A stretch of 64,000 nt of DNA, from assembly GCA_023213395.1 (NCBI GenBank), contig CM041465.1:75213741-75277740 (forward strand), written 5' to 3'. Of the stretch, positions 26,931 through 37,990 are shown piece by piece. The notes beneath the pieces were generated by a model. That model did no database searches. It was given only the letters and a program-made list of their open reading frames with translations, and was not told where the DNA came from. How positions within the stretch are numbered: position 1 is the stretch's first letter; each line of letters opens with the position of its first letter. Made by a program: the position numbers and the translations under genes. Source of the stretch: Cycas panzhihuaensis. Taxonomy: Eukaryota; Cycadophyta.

Positions 26931-27819
26931 CTCTTAGTTTATTATGGTGATAATAGAGAGAAAAATATTATTTATAAATATCATTTAGGGAATCACTTTA
27001 AAGTGACATCTTCTTGAACATATTTTAAAGGAATTATTGATGTGGATGTTGAAGTGGAGGTAGGAGGTGTATACAAGATATAGGGTACATATGACATTGA
27101 TGGAGGCAATTGAAATATAAGAATATTCTATGTAGTAAGAGGTGGAACAAGAGTTACTAGAGGTTGTTCATCAAAGAATGAAAATTGAGTCATGTCCAAG
27201 TCCTTGTTCTCTTTTGAGTAGATAATATCTTGAGATATATACATTTGCTTAGTGGTAGGATGATAAATTTTATAGATTTTGTAATGAAGCTAGTAACCAA
27301 TGAAAATATATTCTCTACTTTTTTCATCCAACTTTTTTCTTTATTCTTTTAGTATAAGCATATATATTGTACAGTCAAAGGTATACAAATATGAGACTAT
27401 GGGTTTTTTACCTAACCAAGTCTCTTTAGTTGTAATATTTAAAATAACTTTGATTGGATTTTGATTTGTAAGATAAGCACTTATCTTATGAGTTTTAGCC
27501 TAGAATTGAAGTCCTAAATTTTTAGTGGTAAGCATGGCTTTTCCTTTGCTAACTAAGGTCTAGTTCATTCACTAAACAACTTCATTTTGCTAAGGTGTTT
27601 AAAGGGTATAGAACTAATATTTGATGCCATTATCCTTATAAAATTGGGTGAATTCTCTAGCAGTGTATTCACCTCCATCATAATAGTAAAGGATTTTAAT
27701 TAGCTTTCTAAATTCCAACTCAATATCAAAATTTTCAAATGCTTTTGAATTCTACTTTAGGAAATAAACCCAAACCTTTTGAGAATAATCATCAATAAAT
27801 ATAATAAAATATCGATAAC
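26931..27819 (-). pseudogene. Copia A integrase, C-terminal piece
   Basis: Minus strand. FIDDYSQKVWVYFLK near 27,745-27,805, YYDGGEYTAREF near 27,655-27,690 (Asp-Gly in place of Asp-Asn), and the Gln-Asn block near 27,585-27,600 with TAG before Gln. The integrase is cut by Gypsy B exactly between an NGY and RYFIIF segment, and its N-terminal part resumes at 44,506. Confidence 0.85.
27815..27819. repeat. Target-site duplication of Gypsy B, left copy
   Basis: ATAAC, repeated at 44,506-44,510 on the other side of the element. Removing one copy restores the Copia A integrase reading frame. Confidence 0.85.
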
Positions 27820-30498
27820 TATTTCCCGGCTTCCGAGAATGGATACGGAATCACCGACTCAGGTAAGTGCAGGTATGTTTCTCACCTAGTCATCGCTTTC
27901 TTTTGATGAGTGTTTGCTTGCATGTCTGCACGTGTGTGGCTTTGTGGGCAACTTTGTCTTCGTCTACACTTATTTTAGCCTATGAAGACTATAGCAGTGG
28001 CACACTCCCAGCGAGTGTGGCACCCTGGTGGCCACTCCACTTCCCGCATCTGCCCTCCTCGCTCCAAGATCCACTAGGTTTGCGCCACCTCTGCCCGTGT
28101 GATGACTCGTCATCGTTTGGTTGACTTGCCACGCTGTTTGAGCCCTATTTTTGCTCTTTTGGACCCGTTTGCTGGCTTGTTTACCCCCGGGTAGGTGTCT
28201 CAACCCCCTATTGGCTCTTTTTGTCATCTGCCCCTAGCCTAGGCTGGCTGGCCAGGCCTGTTTCTGCCTTTGGGTTCGTCTGCATGATGATTTCAAAGCA
28301 CCACCGGGAATATCTGCTTGGATTTTGGCCAGTATGACTGTTCTAATTTATTTTTTAAAATCCACCGTGGCAATTTCGCATTTATTGCAAAACTGCCACG
28401 TGGATCGCGACTTAACTCTCTCCCAGTCGCGCCCTAATCACTCGCTTTAGGGTTTAGGTTGGGTACTTAAGTCATTTTTTGCTCATTTTTGAGAACTTTT
28501 GGCTCACTTTCAAAATTGCTCCTCAAGGAAACAACACTGTGCTGTGCTCTTCTCTGCTACTCTGTTGCTACCATAGGACCTGCGTCTCTCCTCTGATTGG
28601 CTCTCCTTCGGTGTGGCTAGGACATCTTCCCAGCCCCTCACACACCTTGGAGAGGGCCCCTTGGAGAGATTTCAGTAGATTCTTGCCCCGGGCAGCCTTC
28701 AGGTGTTCCAAGTACAGGTGTTCTCCTTCCAACTTCCTTAGCAGGGCCCCAAACCTGCTACATCTCAGTTCTGGGTTGATTTCTCAGCCTCTTCTTGCCA
28801 GCTCTTGGCTGAGGCAAGCCCTTTGCCTCTCCCACTCAGGTATTTCTCGGTTTGAATTATTTCACTTATGACATTGATGCTCCGTCCTGCTTGCTTCTTA
28901 CTTGCCTTTATGAGGTTGGTTTTCTTCTTTTCAGTGGGCTGTTTTACCTCTGTCATAGCGCCTCTTACCTGCGTTTGTTGCTCAAGGCAGCAGCGTTGAG
29001 GGTTGGCATAGGCTTTAGGAAAGAGCTGGGTGGATTCTGTACCACCTTCCATGCTCCTCAAGTGGCTTTAAGCCCCCAAAATCCTCCCTCTTGCCTCGTG
29101 CTGTCCTTGGCACTCAAACAAGGGTTAGTTGGCCCTCTCTTAGCCGCTGAAATCGGTCTTTGTCGGACATTGCGGCTGGTATGAGGGCTTAGGTCCAGGT
29201 ATGGGCAACTTACGTAAGTCCCAACTACTAGTCCTCATCCAACTCTCTTCCCGGTAACCCGGTTTGCTCTTCATAGCATCCCGGTTCGCCGTAGGTGTTC
29301 TTTTGCTCTTCTTCACTTCCTTGTTGCCATTTCTAGCCAGCTCTCTTGGCCTTGCCCTTGCTGCCTTGTGGCTTTTGGGGGGAGGTTAGGGTGTTCTTTG
29401 CGAGAGGTGGGCCACTCCGAGGCTTACCGGTCATTTACCTTGCTTTGGTTGCCCTCTTTTACGTACTATCATCGTTGGGTTGATACTAACATATGTGTGT
29501 TTAGATTTATATCTATATCATATAGACATATATTATTAGGATCTCGTTATTGTATGTTAGTACCCTTTCTCCGGAAAGGGGGAGGTTGCCGTTGCTTGTA
29601 GGTGCTTGGAGAGCGCAAAAGGTATTTTCCACTCGTTCCGTTGCCGGTAAGTGCTCTTACGCATGTTGTGCTTCCATATCGCTCTAGTCACTAGTATTTA
29701 GTTCATTTCTTTCCTTGGCATTGTATCTAGTATTTTTCCGAGGAAGGTAAGGGAGCCCCTTTTCAATCCGCATCCGACGCACCTCGTGGAGTAGTTTGAT
29801 GCCCCTCGAGAAGGTCCTCATCACGTACGCCCTCAGTCCAGGTGCACGCCTCACTCCACCCTACTACTCTTCCCTTTTAAATTCCTTCTTAGTAATTAAC
29901 ACATTGGAAAATAAAAGGGAAACTTGACTTTGTTTTTGGTTATGCTTTATTTGCTTTATTGCATATACCCTTGCTACCCATAGGAAATGCTATAGGAACC
30001 GCCTGTTTCACCTTCCCTCTTTCCCTCAGCTGCGCAAACTTCTTGCCTCCCGTGCTACTCGTGGGCCAAGTTAGCTTGTTTAGGCATACCCTTGATCTAT
30101 TTTCTTAGATCTTCTCCTTACTTTCATTTGGTTCCCTGCTTCACCAGATAACCAAAGTGACCCCGCCTATAGGTTCGTCGCTTGCCTATCGCCCTTCATT
30201 TCCCGCTACTCCAGGGAAACTCTTGAAGGTTCCTCCTTTCCCCCTTCCGGCCATCCAAGGGTGGGAGGATCACATCCTAGGTCAACCCAGGCTAACCCTG
30301 CGCCTCTTCACCCTTTGTTCGAAGTGGTGGAGGATCACTCTTTAGTAGCCACATTCCATTGTAGGTCCTGAACTCGCGCTCCGGTGCACGGGGCGCTCCG
30401 CATGGTAATTACTTTTCTTATAGGTCCCTCCTTCGATCATATCATCACCCATTCTCACCACACCTATTAGTTAGGTAGCTATCCCAGTGAGCGTCCCT
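27820..30498 (+). repeat. Gypsy B 5' LTR (2.68 kb)
   Basis: Starts TATTTCCCGG (TG changed to TA) and ends just before TGGCAACC at 30,499. It is homologous along its length to 41,887-44,505. Short open frames inside it are not conserved as proteins between the two LTRs, which differ by many small indels, especially around 28,230-28,850 and 30,370-30,410. I recognised no certain promoter. Confidence 0.85.
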
Positions 30499-30520
30499 TG
30501 GCAACCATCTTGGGGTGCCA
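30499..30520 (+). other. Gypsy B primer binding site candidate
   Basis: TGGCAACCATCTTGGGG directly after the LTR end, starting with the TGG complementary to a tRNA CCA end. It lies in a short inverted repeat (TTGGCA...TGCCAA, 30,498-30,521). I cannot assign the tRNA. Confidence 0.5.
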
Positions 30521-30708
30521 AGAAGGGAGCTAGTTTCTGCTCTCTTCCGTTGGTTTCGCTACTTTTCTGTGATCCTTTTATACCTATTTTGATCTCTTCG
30601 TTAGGCAACCCCCAACGCGTGTATCTTTACTGCCCTCTCCTTTTCCCTAACATTGTTGGTTGATTTTGCATACGACGCTTCTCTCGTCGTTTACGTGGTC
30701 TACCTCCA

Positions 30709-33180
30709 TTGTTAGAAGACCCCAAGTATCACCCTCTTCCTTTGTCAGATTCTAATCTGACTATGGAGGGATACTCTTTCGATTGGGCCTACCACACTTC
30801 AACCTTTGAAACCCATGCTTTTCCTTCCTCTATTCCCAGGTCCACCCAAGAGGGTGATGACCCCCTTTATTACCCAAGTGACCAACATCTCTCACTTGAT
30901 GTCCATCCCTCTACCCATGCCGTAGAAGGATTCGCTCCTCTTGAGACTTGCCACGTAGTCAGTGACTCTTATGAGGAGCATCCCGAGGAACCTACTTTGC
31001 TCGAGGTCCCAATTACCTCTTACAAGTATGTAGGAACCCCTCCTATGGACGTAGTTGAAGCTCTCAATGAGTGTCGCGCCAGCTGCGCCTGTAATGTCTT
31101 GGTTGGCTTGAGAGTGCCCTCCGTGGAGGAGCCTCTTCCTCTTCCGCTCCTCCCTTGCACGCCTCATCCTCATCTACTCTCCCTTTGACAACGAATCCCT
31201 TTGTGCCTACGCACCTATCCCGCTCCTTTCCTATTCCCGCAGTGGGGGCACATGTTGCTCCTCCCATTTCTCATCGAGGTCCTAGTGTTTCAGGATCTCC
31301 CCATGGTGTGTCTTTCCCTCAGTTGAAGGTCAGCATACCCGTCCCTAACCAAACCAATGTGCCATCCCCTAATGTGGCGCATACCGTTCCTAGTAGGCCT
31401 GCTGGTCCTACTAGCCTTCCAACCACTAGTCATGTGGGACCCGCTCCCACACATCCTCAAAACCAACACGTTGGTGCTTCCTTCTACGTTCCCCCAGGGT
31501 ATGCTTCTCAGCCTTGGGGGTAGGGTAGAGGAAGTCGTCTCCCAGATTATGGGGTGGATCCGCTACACCCATATGGGGTTGCTCCACCTACGGGTGGCCC
31601 GTATGGGCAAAACCCGGTTCCACATCCGTCTTGCCCATCGTCCAACGCAATCCCATTTGTTGTGCCTTCGCAAGGGAACCTGACTCCCTTTCAAGGCACC
31701 TACTCCCACGCCTCTTCCCAGCAGGGGGCGTTTCCTCAAGGAGGGATGGGTGTTCCACCCCCATCCGCTCCTTATGTTTTACCTACTATGACATTAGTTG
31801 ACCCTACAGTCCAGGCGAGAGCACACCCCTTCATGGACTTTAGGTCAACACCTCTATCCATCGAGGCGTTAAGAACCAATCTGCCGCCTCATCCCCCTGA
31901 AGTGCCTAGATTCGATGGAACTTCGTCGCAAGACCTGGCGGAGCATGTGCGTAGTTTTTCTATGGCATGCATTGATTACTAGGCTTACGACCACATTTTA
32001 ATGAAATTATTCCCACAATCCTTACAGGGCGACGCCCTCAAGTGGTTCTACCGTCTTCCTGCCCATTCTATCCATTCATTCCAGCAATTGGTGGATGAGT
32101 TCATAAACTATTTTGATGTAGCCCATCCATTCGAGAGTGGAATGAAGTCACTTCTTTTGCTCAAACAAGGTCACGATGAGATGAATCGTGACTTTGTGTG
32201 GTGATTTCACGACTTGCTTCACTCCACTAAGGCAACATTGCCTGAGGAGCCGAAGCGAGACCTTTTCGTCAATGCACTTCATCCCGAAGTTCATGTGGAA
32301 GTCCTCAAGATGGGGGCGACCACATGTGACTCCGTGATCACTAAGTGTTTAGCGTTGGAGGCTATTGAGATCCAAGTTGGTCTCAAGAAACCTCTTAAGC
32401 CCTCACAGCGCCGTGAGGCACCACCCCCAACCAAGGATACCAAACCCTCACAACCTACCCGGTCTTCCTCTCATCCAACTGAGAGGACTTTAGACCCTCT
32501 CACATCAGCCATACGTTTGTTCGAGCGTACGATGAAGGAACTCAAGCTTCAAGCTCCTTCATCCCCTACATCCAATAAACAAGTTCAACAAACAACCCAA
32601 GCTCCTCTCCCTAGGAATGGAAACGCCCAGTCCTCTCAAGCGAGAAGGCCAGACCCTCCGCTTGAGAAGAAGTGGTGCTCCATTCATGGGGAGTGCTTCC
32701 ACGATGATTTGCGTTGTAGGGCCCAGCATCCTAAGGATGCCCCTCGACGTGACTCTTCCTCCAAATAGGCCTCAAGGCCTAATTTGGATCAACCAATTCA
32801 CAAGGATCCGTTCCCTAAACATGGGGAACGCGATCGCAACACCCAAACCAAGAGCAGGAACCGGGAAGATCGCTGATCCCGTCCTTCCCGCGACAAATGG
32901 AAGGGTGCCCAGAACTCGTCTTCCTCCTCTCGTTCTCCTAGCCATCGCACCCCGTCACCTTCGCGACCCCAGAACAAGGGGAAGAAAGTGATCCAGTTGC
33001 TTGAAGCAACTCCTACCTACGCCCTTACACGATCTCAATCCGCCAAGGAAGCAGCGGGAGCTTCTTGTTCTTCCGCTCCTTCTGACCCTCTTCTAGAGAA
33101 CCTTCCTTCGGAAATACCTCTCTTTCCCAAGGCTATTCCTGTACGCCCAGGTCGTTACGATTTCTGAAGGGCGCTTACCC
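30709..33180 (+). CDS. gag: Gypsy B gag (interrupted)
   Basis: One frame runs from about 31,155 to protease with a few stops (near 31,522, 31,980, 32,202, 32,766, 33,166). An N-terminal piece in another frame starts near 30,709. The first part is Pro/Ser/His-rich. PRFDGTSSQDLAEHVRSF (near 31,905) opens the retrotransposon capsid region, followed by LFPQSLQGDALKWFYRLP and a conserved Phe/Tyr helix (to about 32,340). A Cys/His cluster, WCSIHGECFHDDLRC (near 32,672-32,715), replaces a standard zinc knuckle. An Arg/Ser-rich tail follows. Gag would form particles and bind RNA. The stops imply a defective copy, although few changes separate it from an open frame. Confidence 0.8.
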
Positions 33181-33188
33181 AACCTACC

Positions 33189-33923
33189 GTGAAAGGTAAG
33201 CCCTTCTCCATCGTGGACGAGCTTCATACTGTCGCCGTAGGAATGTCCTTGATGGACATTCTGAGGAGTTGTCCCGAGCAGCGGGTCCTCCTCCTAGAAG
33301 CTTTAGGATCGAGTGATGTGCTTGTCCATGCTTTGGGTGTCACCCAAAGTTGTGGACCCGCTATCTCATTTGATCCTAAGGATCTTCCTCCCGTCGGTGA
33401 AAGGGAACATCAGTGGAACTTCCCATTCACTATCACTATTGATACACCCAATTGTACCCTTCAAAGGACTGTTGTCGACAACGGTTCTTCTGTCAATGCC
33501 ATGCCCTTGTGTGTCATGCAAGAGCTTGGTATCTCCACCTTGGAACCTGTTCCCTGGTGATGCCAAGGTTATGATGGTAGTGAGAAGACCCATTTAGGAT
33601 CTGTCGTGATTCCGCTCACCCTTGAGGGCAAGACCGTTCTTGCCACCGTTGTAGTCCTCGATGTTGACGTGGACTACAACCTCCTTCTAGGTCGTCCATG
33701 GCTCGACCAAATGGGGGATGTGTGCTCAACTCTTTGGGGCCAACTTAAATTCATCCATGACGGACGGATGAGAGTGATTCCCCACGAACGCCCATTTACC
33801 AAACAAACTCGTTCCACCAGTTTGGCAAACCAAGGTCCTTCCGCACATGCCTCGGCTTGCTCTATTGGTATACCTAACCCATCCGAAGAAGATCCTGCAT
33901 CTTCTTCCCCTAGTCTCATGTAG
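33189..33923 (+). CDS. Gypsy B aspartic protease
   Basis: Same frame as gag. VVDNGSSVNAMPLCVMQELG (33,471-33,530) is the retropepsin active-site region. The motif is Asp-Asn-Gly-Ser, with Asp at 33,477-33,479, a variant of Asp-Ser/Thr-Gly seen in some plant Gypsy proteases. The flap and C-terminal part follows with VVLDVDVDYNLLLGRPWLD (near 33,652-33,710), the hydrophobic-Gly-Arg-Pro-Trp block typical of these proteases. One TGA at 33,558-33,560 interrupts the domain. It would cleave the Gag-Pol precursor. Confidence 0.85.
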
Positions 33924-34554
33924 TTCGCCCCTATTGGCGTTGGGAGCTATGGGTACCTTGCTTCGTTTAGTGACGATGAGTCACACGATGAAGATGAGGA
34001 TTGTCTTCACCCCGTCTCTTTCCTCCACGCCAATAGGTCACATCTGTCTCATTCTAGATCCCCGTCTGGAATCTCTCTCATTGGTGAGGCTAGCTATTCA
34101 TGTGTGTCCCACGTCATCGCTCGTGTTGACCTACCCGTTGTCAGTTCTTCTTCTTCATTACCCCCGTAGGTAATGACTTTGAAGAATTGCCTTTCACTCC
34201 TTACGAGGAGCATCTTCTTGGCTTTCCTTCAGATTCCCATGAGGAAGTTGAGCAACCCGACGACTATCACGATCTCGTTGCTCTTACTCCCTCCAGCGCT
34301 TCCTCTACTCAAAGTAAGGTCATCCATGGGGTGGATTAGTTCAAGGATGACGAAGCCCTGCTTGAGCATATGGCGGGTTTTGTGCCCAACTTACCTTCTG
34401 GTCACCATAGGCTTGGTCACCAGAAGATCCTCGCGATCAGATCCATGCTTACCGATCCGATCGGTCTCCTGTTCCTCCTCCTCCTGTTGATCTTGCCCCT
34501 CTCCACTTAGAGGAGGGCAATGCCATGTGCATGGGGGCAACCTAAGACATAGTC
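33924..34554 (+). pseudogene. Gypsy B acidic linker between protease and RT, frameshifted
   Basis: After a TAG at 33,921 the gag-protease frame stays open as an acidic, Ser/His-rich linker to a TAG near 34,167, then the sense shifts by one to the RT frame (GNDFEELPFTPYEEHLLGF near 34,170-34,230). Stops also occur at 34,338 and 34,543. The region is a linker with no domain I can name. The frame change may be a true defect or sequence error. Confidence 0.55.
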
Positions 34555-35418
34555 TTGGCCCCGGGCAAGGTCATTAAGGTCGAGTTGGAATGTTCCCCTG
34601 ATGAGATAAGGGAGTACTCCCTTCTATTCCAGGATTTCTTAGACATGTTTGTGTGGGATTATGCTGACATGAAGGGAATCGACCCCTCCATTATCACTCA
34701 TAACCTCACCATCGTTCCTGGCGCCCGCCCTGTGCACCAGAAGCAGCGTCCCCTTCACCCGAAGCTCTCAGCTGCCATTAAGATGGAGGTTGAGAAGCTC
34801 CTGGATGCTGGGCTTATCACTTCCATTGACTACCCTGAATGGGTCTCCAACATTGTCCTAGTTGCTAAAAAGAACGAGGCAATCCGTATATGTGTCGACT
34901 TTCGCGACATCAATAATGCTTGCCCCAAGAATAACTTCCTGTTACCCTTCCTCGATCAAATCATTGATCACACCGCCGGATTTGAAGTGATGTCCTTAAT
35001 GGATGACTTCTCTGGCTATAACCAAATTCAGATCTCTCCCGAAGACTGCCATAAGACGGCCTTCACTACTCCTTGGGGTACCTTCGCCTACAAGGCAATG
35101 CCCTTTGGCCTTAAGAATATAGGTGCTACTTACCAAAGAGCCATGCATTTCATTTTCCATGACCTCATTGATAACACATTGGAGGTCTTCATGGATGATA
35201 TGATGGGTCTCTCCCATGTCAGGGCCCATCACCCATCCGACTTGCGTTCCATCTTCTCACGGTGCCGTAAGTATCACGTCAGTCTAAATCTACTTAAGTG
35301 TGTGTTTGTCGTTACCTCAGGTAAACTCCTTGGTTTCCTTGTATCCAAACAAGGAATTCAGATTGACCCTGACAAGGTCAGGGCAATCCTTGATATGCCG
35401 CCACCTAGAACTCAATAG
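34555..35418 (+). CDS. Gypsy B reverse transcriptase
   Basis: 288 codons without a stop, ending at TAG 35,416. Blocks in order: FLDMFVWDYADMKG, HQKQRPLHPKL, EWVSNIVLVAKKN, CVDFRDINNACPKNNF, FEVMSLMDDFSGYNQI (first catalytic Asp), PWGTFAYKAMPFGLKNIGA, and the catalytic VFMDDMMG (35,185-35,208, Met in the second place of the YxDD-type box, Phe in the first). KLLGFLVSKQGIQIDPDK closes the thumb. It would synthesise DNA from element RNA. All catalytic Asp are present. The TAG before RNase H would truncate Pol. Confidence 0.93.
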   Translation: MAPGKVIKVELECSPDEIREYSLLFQDFLDMFVWDYADMKGIDPSIITHNLTIVPGARPVHQKQRPLHPKLSAAIKMEVEKLLDAGLITSIDYPEWVSNIVLVAKKNEAIRICVDFRDINNACPKNNFLLPFLDQIIDHTAGFEVMSLMDDFSGYNQIQISPEDCHKTAFTTPWGTFAYKAMPFGLKNIGATYQRAMHFIFHDLIDNTLEVFMDDMMGLSHVRAHHPSDLRSIFSRCRKYHVSLNLLKCVFVVTSGKLLGFLVSKQGIQIDPDKVRAILDMPPPRTQ

Positions 35419-36126
35419 CAGATTAAGTCGTTTCTAGGGAGGCTTGGTTTTCTTAGGTGCTTCTTAGTCGATTTCGCTGTGAGCGCTAAACCCCTCACGA
35501 ACCTATTGAAGAAGGGAGCTCCTTTTGCCTGGTCTAATAAGACCCAAAAGGTCTTCGAAGGACTTAAGGAAGCCTTAGCTTCTGCTCCTACATTGGCGTC
35601 TCCTCGATTCGATAGGCCCTTCGTCCTATACACCTCAGCGACTGACAAATCCTTGGGCGCTATGCTAGCTCAGGAGGATGACTTAGGAACTGAGAGAGCT
35701 ATATATTTCATCAACCGTACCCTCGTGGCTGCTGAGCTTAACTATTCTCCTGCCGAGAAGGAATGCCTCTCCTTGGTCCATGTGACCAAGAAGGTCAGAT
35801 ACTACTTGCTCGGCAACACCACCAAGGTGATCATTCAATCTGATCCCTTGCGATACTTGCTAACTCGTTCGGATTTGACGGGTAGGGCTGATCGTTGGGC
35901 CGTCCTACTCCAAGAATTCGACCTCCATATCGTTAACCAGAAATCAAAGAAGGGAATGATAGTGGCCGAGCAACTCGCGGACGCCCCAATCCCTAACTCC
36001 TTTGGTGCTCCCATTGACGATTCTCTCCCCGATGAGTCTATCTTGACGATTCAGGGAGCCTCTCCCCATCCACTCCTCGATGATGAGTGGCATGGCGACA
36101 TAGTGCAGTATCTTACACAGCAGTAA
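35419..36126 (+). CDS. Gypsy B RNase H (Pol-type)
   Basis: In frame with RT beyond the TAG. RT connection IKSFLGRLGFLRCFLVDFA, then RNase H-like domain: PFVLYTSATDKSLGAMLAQ, AELNYSPAEKECLSLVHVTK and VIIQSDPLRYLLTRSDLTGR, matching the RNase H domain of plant Gypsy Pol. It would remove the RNA strand from hybrids and form primers. It ends at TAA 36,124. Confidence 0.9.
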   Translation, partial: QIKSFLGRLGFLRCFLVDFAVSAKPLTNLLKKGAPFAWSNKTQKVFEGLKEALASAPTLASPRFDRPFVLYTSATDKSLGAMLAQEDDLGTERAIYFINRTLVAAELNYSPAEKECLSLVHVTKKVRYYLLGNTTKVIIQSDPLRYLLTRSDLTGRADRWAVLLQEFDLHIVNQKSKKGMIVAEQLADAPIPNSFGAPIDDSLPDESILTIQGASPHPLLDDEWHGDIVQYLTQQ

Positions 36127-37350
36127 TATCGCCCCGACGCTAGTAGTAAAGTTAGATCTCGTATAAGGACTTCTGCCAGGCAATACCTCCTCGTGGATGA
36201 GGTATTGTACAAGAGGTCCTTCGATGGGATCCTCCTTCGCTGCGTCACCTTGTGGTGACCGGTACTTCACGAATGCCACCACGGTATTTATGGAGGTCAC
36301 TTTGGGGCGATCATGGCTCAGAGGATCCTCCACATGGGCTATTTCTGGCTGTCCCTCTTTAAGAATGCTCACGCCTTTGCTCTGAAATGTCGGCGATGTC
36401 AAGAGCATGCCAATATTTCCCACGTGCCTTCTGAGGCCCTGCATCCCATTGTTTCGCCATGGCCTTTCGCTCAGTGGGGACTAGACCTCATTGGGGCTAT
36501 CTCCCCGCCTTCGTTGTCACATTACAAGTTTATCTTGACTGCCACAGAGTATTTTACCAAATGGGCGGAGGCCATTCCCTTGATCACCACTCCTGGTAAA
36601 GCAATTGCTACGTTCATTTACCAGCATATCATTTGCCGTTTTGGAATTCCGGACGTCCTAATCACTGACAATTGAACTCCTTTCTGTAATAAGGAGGTGG
36701 ACGAGCTTTGTGAGAAGTTTAAAATTTCTCACAAGACTTCCTCCCCTTACTATCCCCAGGCAAATGGCCAAGTGAAGTCTTTTAACAAGACTCTCGTCAA
36801 CATCCTCAAGAAAGCGCTGCTCAATCCCAAAAGGATTGGCACCTTCAGTTGCCCTCTGCCTTGTGGGCTTACCGCACCTCTATCCGTTCTGCCACGGGAA
36901 TGACCCCGTTCTCCACGGTCTATGGTAATCGAGGTGGTACTCCTATTGGAGGTGGAGATTCCTTCCTTGCGAGTCTCCCTTTGAGGTTTCATCGACGAAG
37001 AGTCGATCTGTCAGGCTCGCCTGCTGGACCTCGAAGCTTTGGATGAGAGACGCTTAGTTGCTGCTTTGGATGAGAGACGCTTAGTTGCTTATTAGGCTAA
37101 CCTATCATCCAAAGCCCGCTCACAAAGGGCCTACGATAAACATCTTTATTCCCGCCCTTTGTTTCCTGGGGACCACATCCTCAAGCTTGAGTATCTCCAT
37201 GACCGCTTGACCGAGTTCAAACCCCGATGGGTTGGTCCTTTCGTCATTATCGAATCCCTCGATAATGGTGCCTACAGGATAGCCACCCTAGAAGGGCTTG
37301 AATTCGAGAAAGCTGTTAATGGGAAATTCCTTAAGAGGTTTTATGCATGA
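36127..37350 (+). pseudogene. Gypsy B integrase, frameshifted, catalytic Glu changed
   Basis: Zinc-binding module: LHECHHGIYGGHFGA (near 36,267) with CRRCQEH (near 36,391). Core: WGLDLIGAI (first Asp), ITDN at 36,661-36,672 followed by TGA where Gly is expected, and SPYYPQANGQVK then SFNKTL. The codon at 36,775-36,777 is AAG (Lys) where Glu is expected. The frame shifts near 36,840 and back near 36,950. A 27-bp tandem duplication (37,036-37,089) lies in the linker. The C-terminal module (LKLEYLHDRLTEFKPRWVG) ends at TGA 37,348. Integrase would insert the cDNA. Confidence 0.85.
37036..37089 (+). repeat. 27-bp exact tandem duplication
   Basis: Two adjacent identical units encode ALDERRLVA twice in the integrase linker. 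A TAG follows shortly after. It is in frame, so it adds nine residues without changing phase. Confidence 0.9.
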
Positions 37351-37990
37351 TCTTGTGGCGATCTCTTCGCCCTGCTCTGAAATGAGCCTAAACTACCACC
37401 TTAGCTTATCCCCATTCTTCCCAACCATAGGTAGAATGGCAATTTAAGATAGATCTCCCTTCATCTTTCTGGTTCCTTCCTCGGACCCGTGCTCCCATAT
37501 CCTCTCGGGAACCTCTGTCGTCTTGCTTAGGCATTCCCCAATCAGGAAGATGCTTGGGAGCGTCGTCGCTCCCCTTTCCTGTCTGTTGTTTCCTTCGCAT
37601 ATTCCGCTATGCTCTTCCGTAGATGTGTATGCCACTCTATCCTCTAACCTCACACCTCTCTGTCATCTTCACTCATGACGTGTATGTGTGCTCCTGTTAG
37701 ACATATAGCCATACATAGAAGGAAACGTGTGCATCGTACAATAAACTATTCATAACATAAAATATCTACAGCATAACATTTACAACCATACAAAATAACC
37801 ATACATGTCATCCACACATGATACATCATACATAGCATCTCATATCCCAAATGGAGTTCCAATCACCCCATATATATATATACATCCAAAAATCATGACG
37901 CATCATACATCTGGGAAGCCGGTGTCCTTGTAGGGGGGGTACAATCATATGGTCCTATATGACCCCCTGGAGGCCCGTGCTTTCCCCTGT
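37351..37990. other. Post-integrase spacer of Gypsy B
   Basis: Non-coding between the integrase stop and the end of the convergent antisense gene. An A/C-rich, CATA-rich part at 37,690-37,910 could hold polyadenylation signals for either strand. No domain is visible in the short open frames. Confidence 0.5.

Noticed and set aside
27867-29601. Several open frames in the Gypsy B 5' LTR and counterparts at 41,965-44,413
   Set aside because: The two LTR copies do not keep the same reading frames because of indels. GC-rich sequence gives chance open frames.
30892-31267. Minus-strand frames inside Gypsy B gag
   Set aside because: They are shadows of the Pro/Ser-rich gag coding strand.
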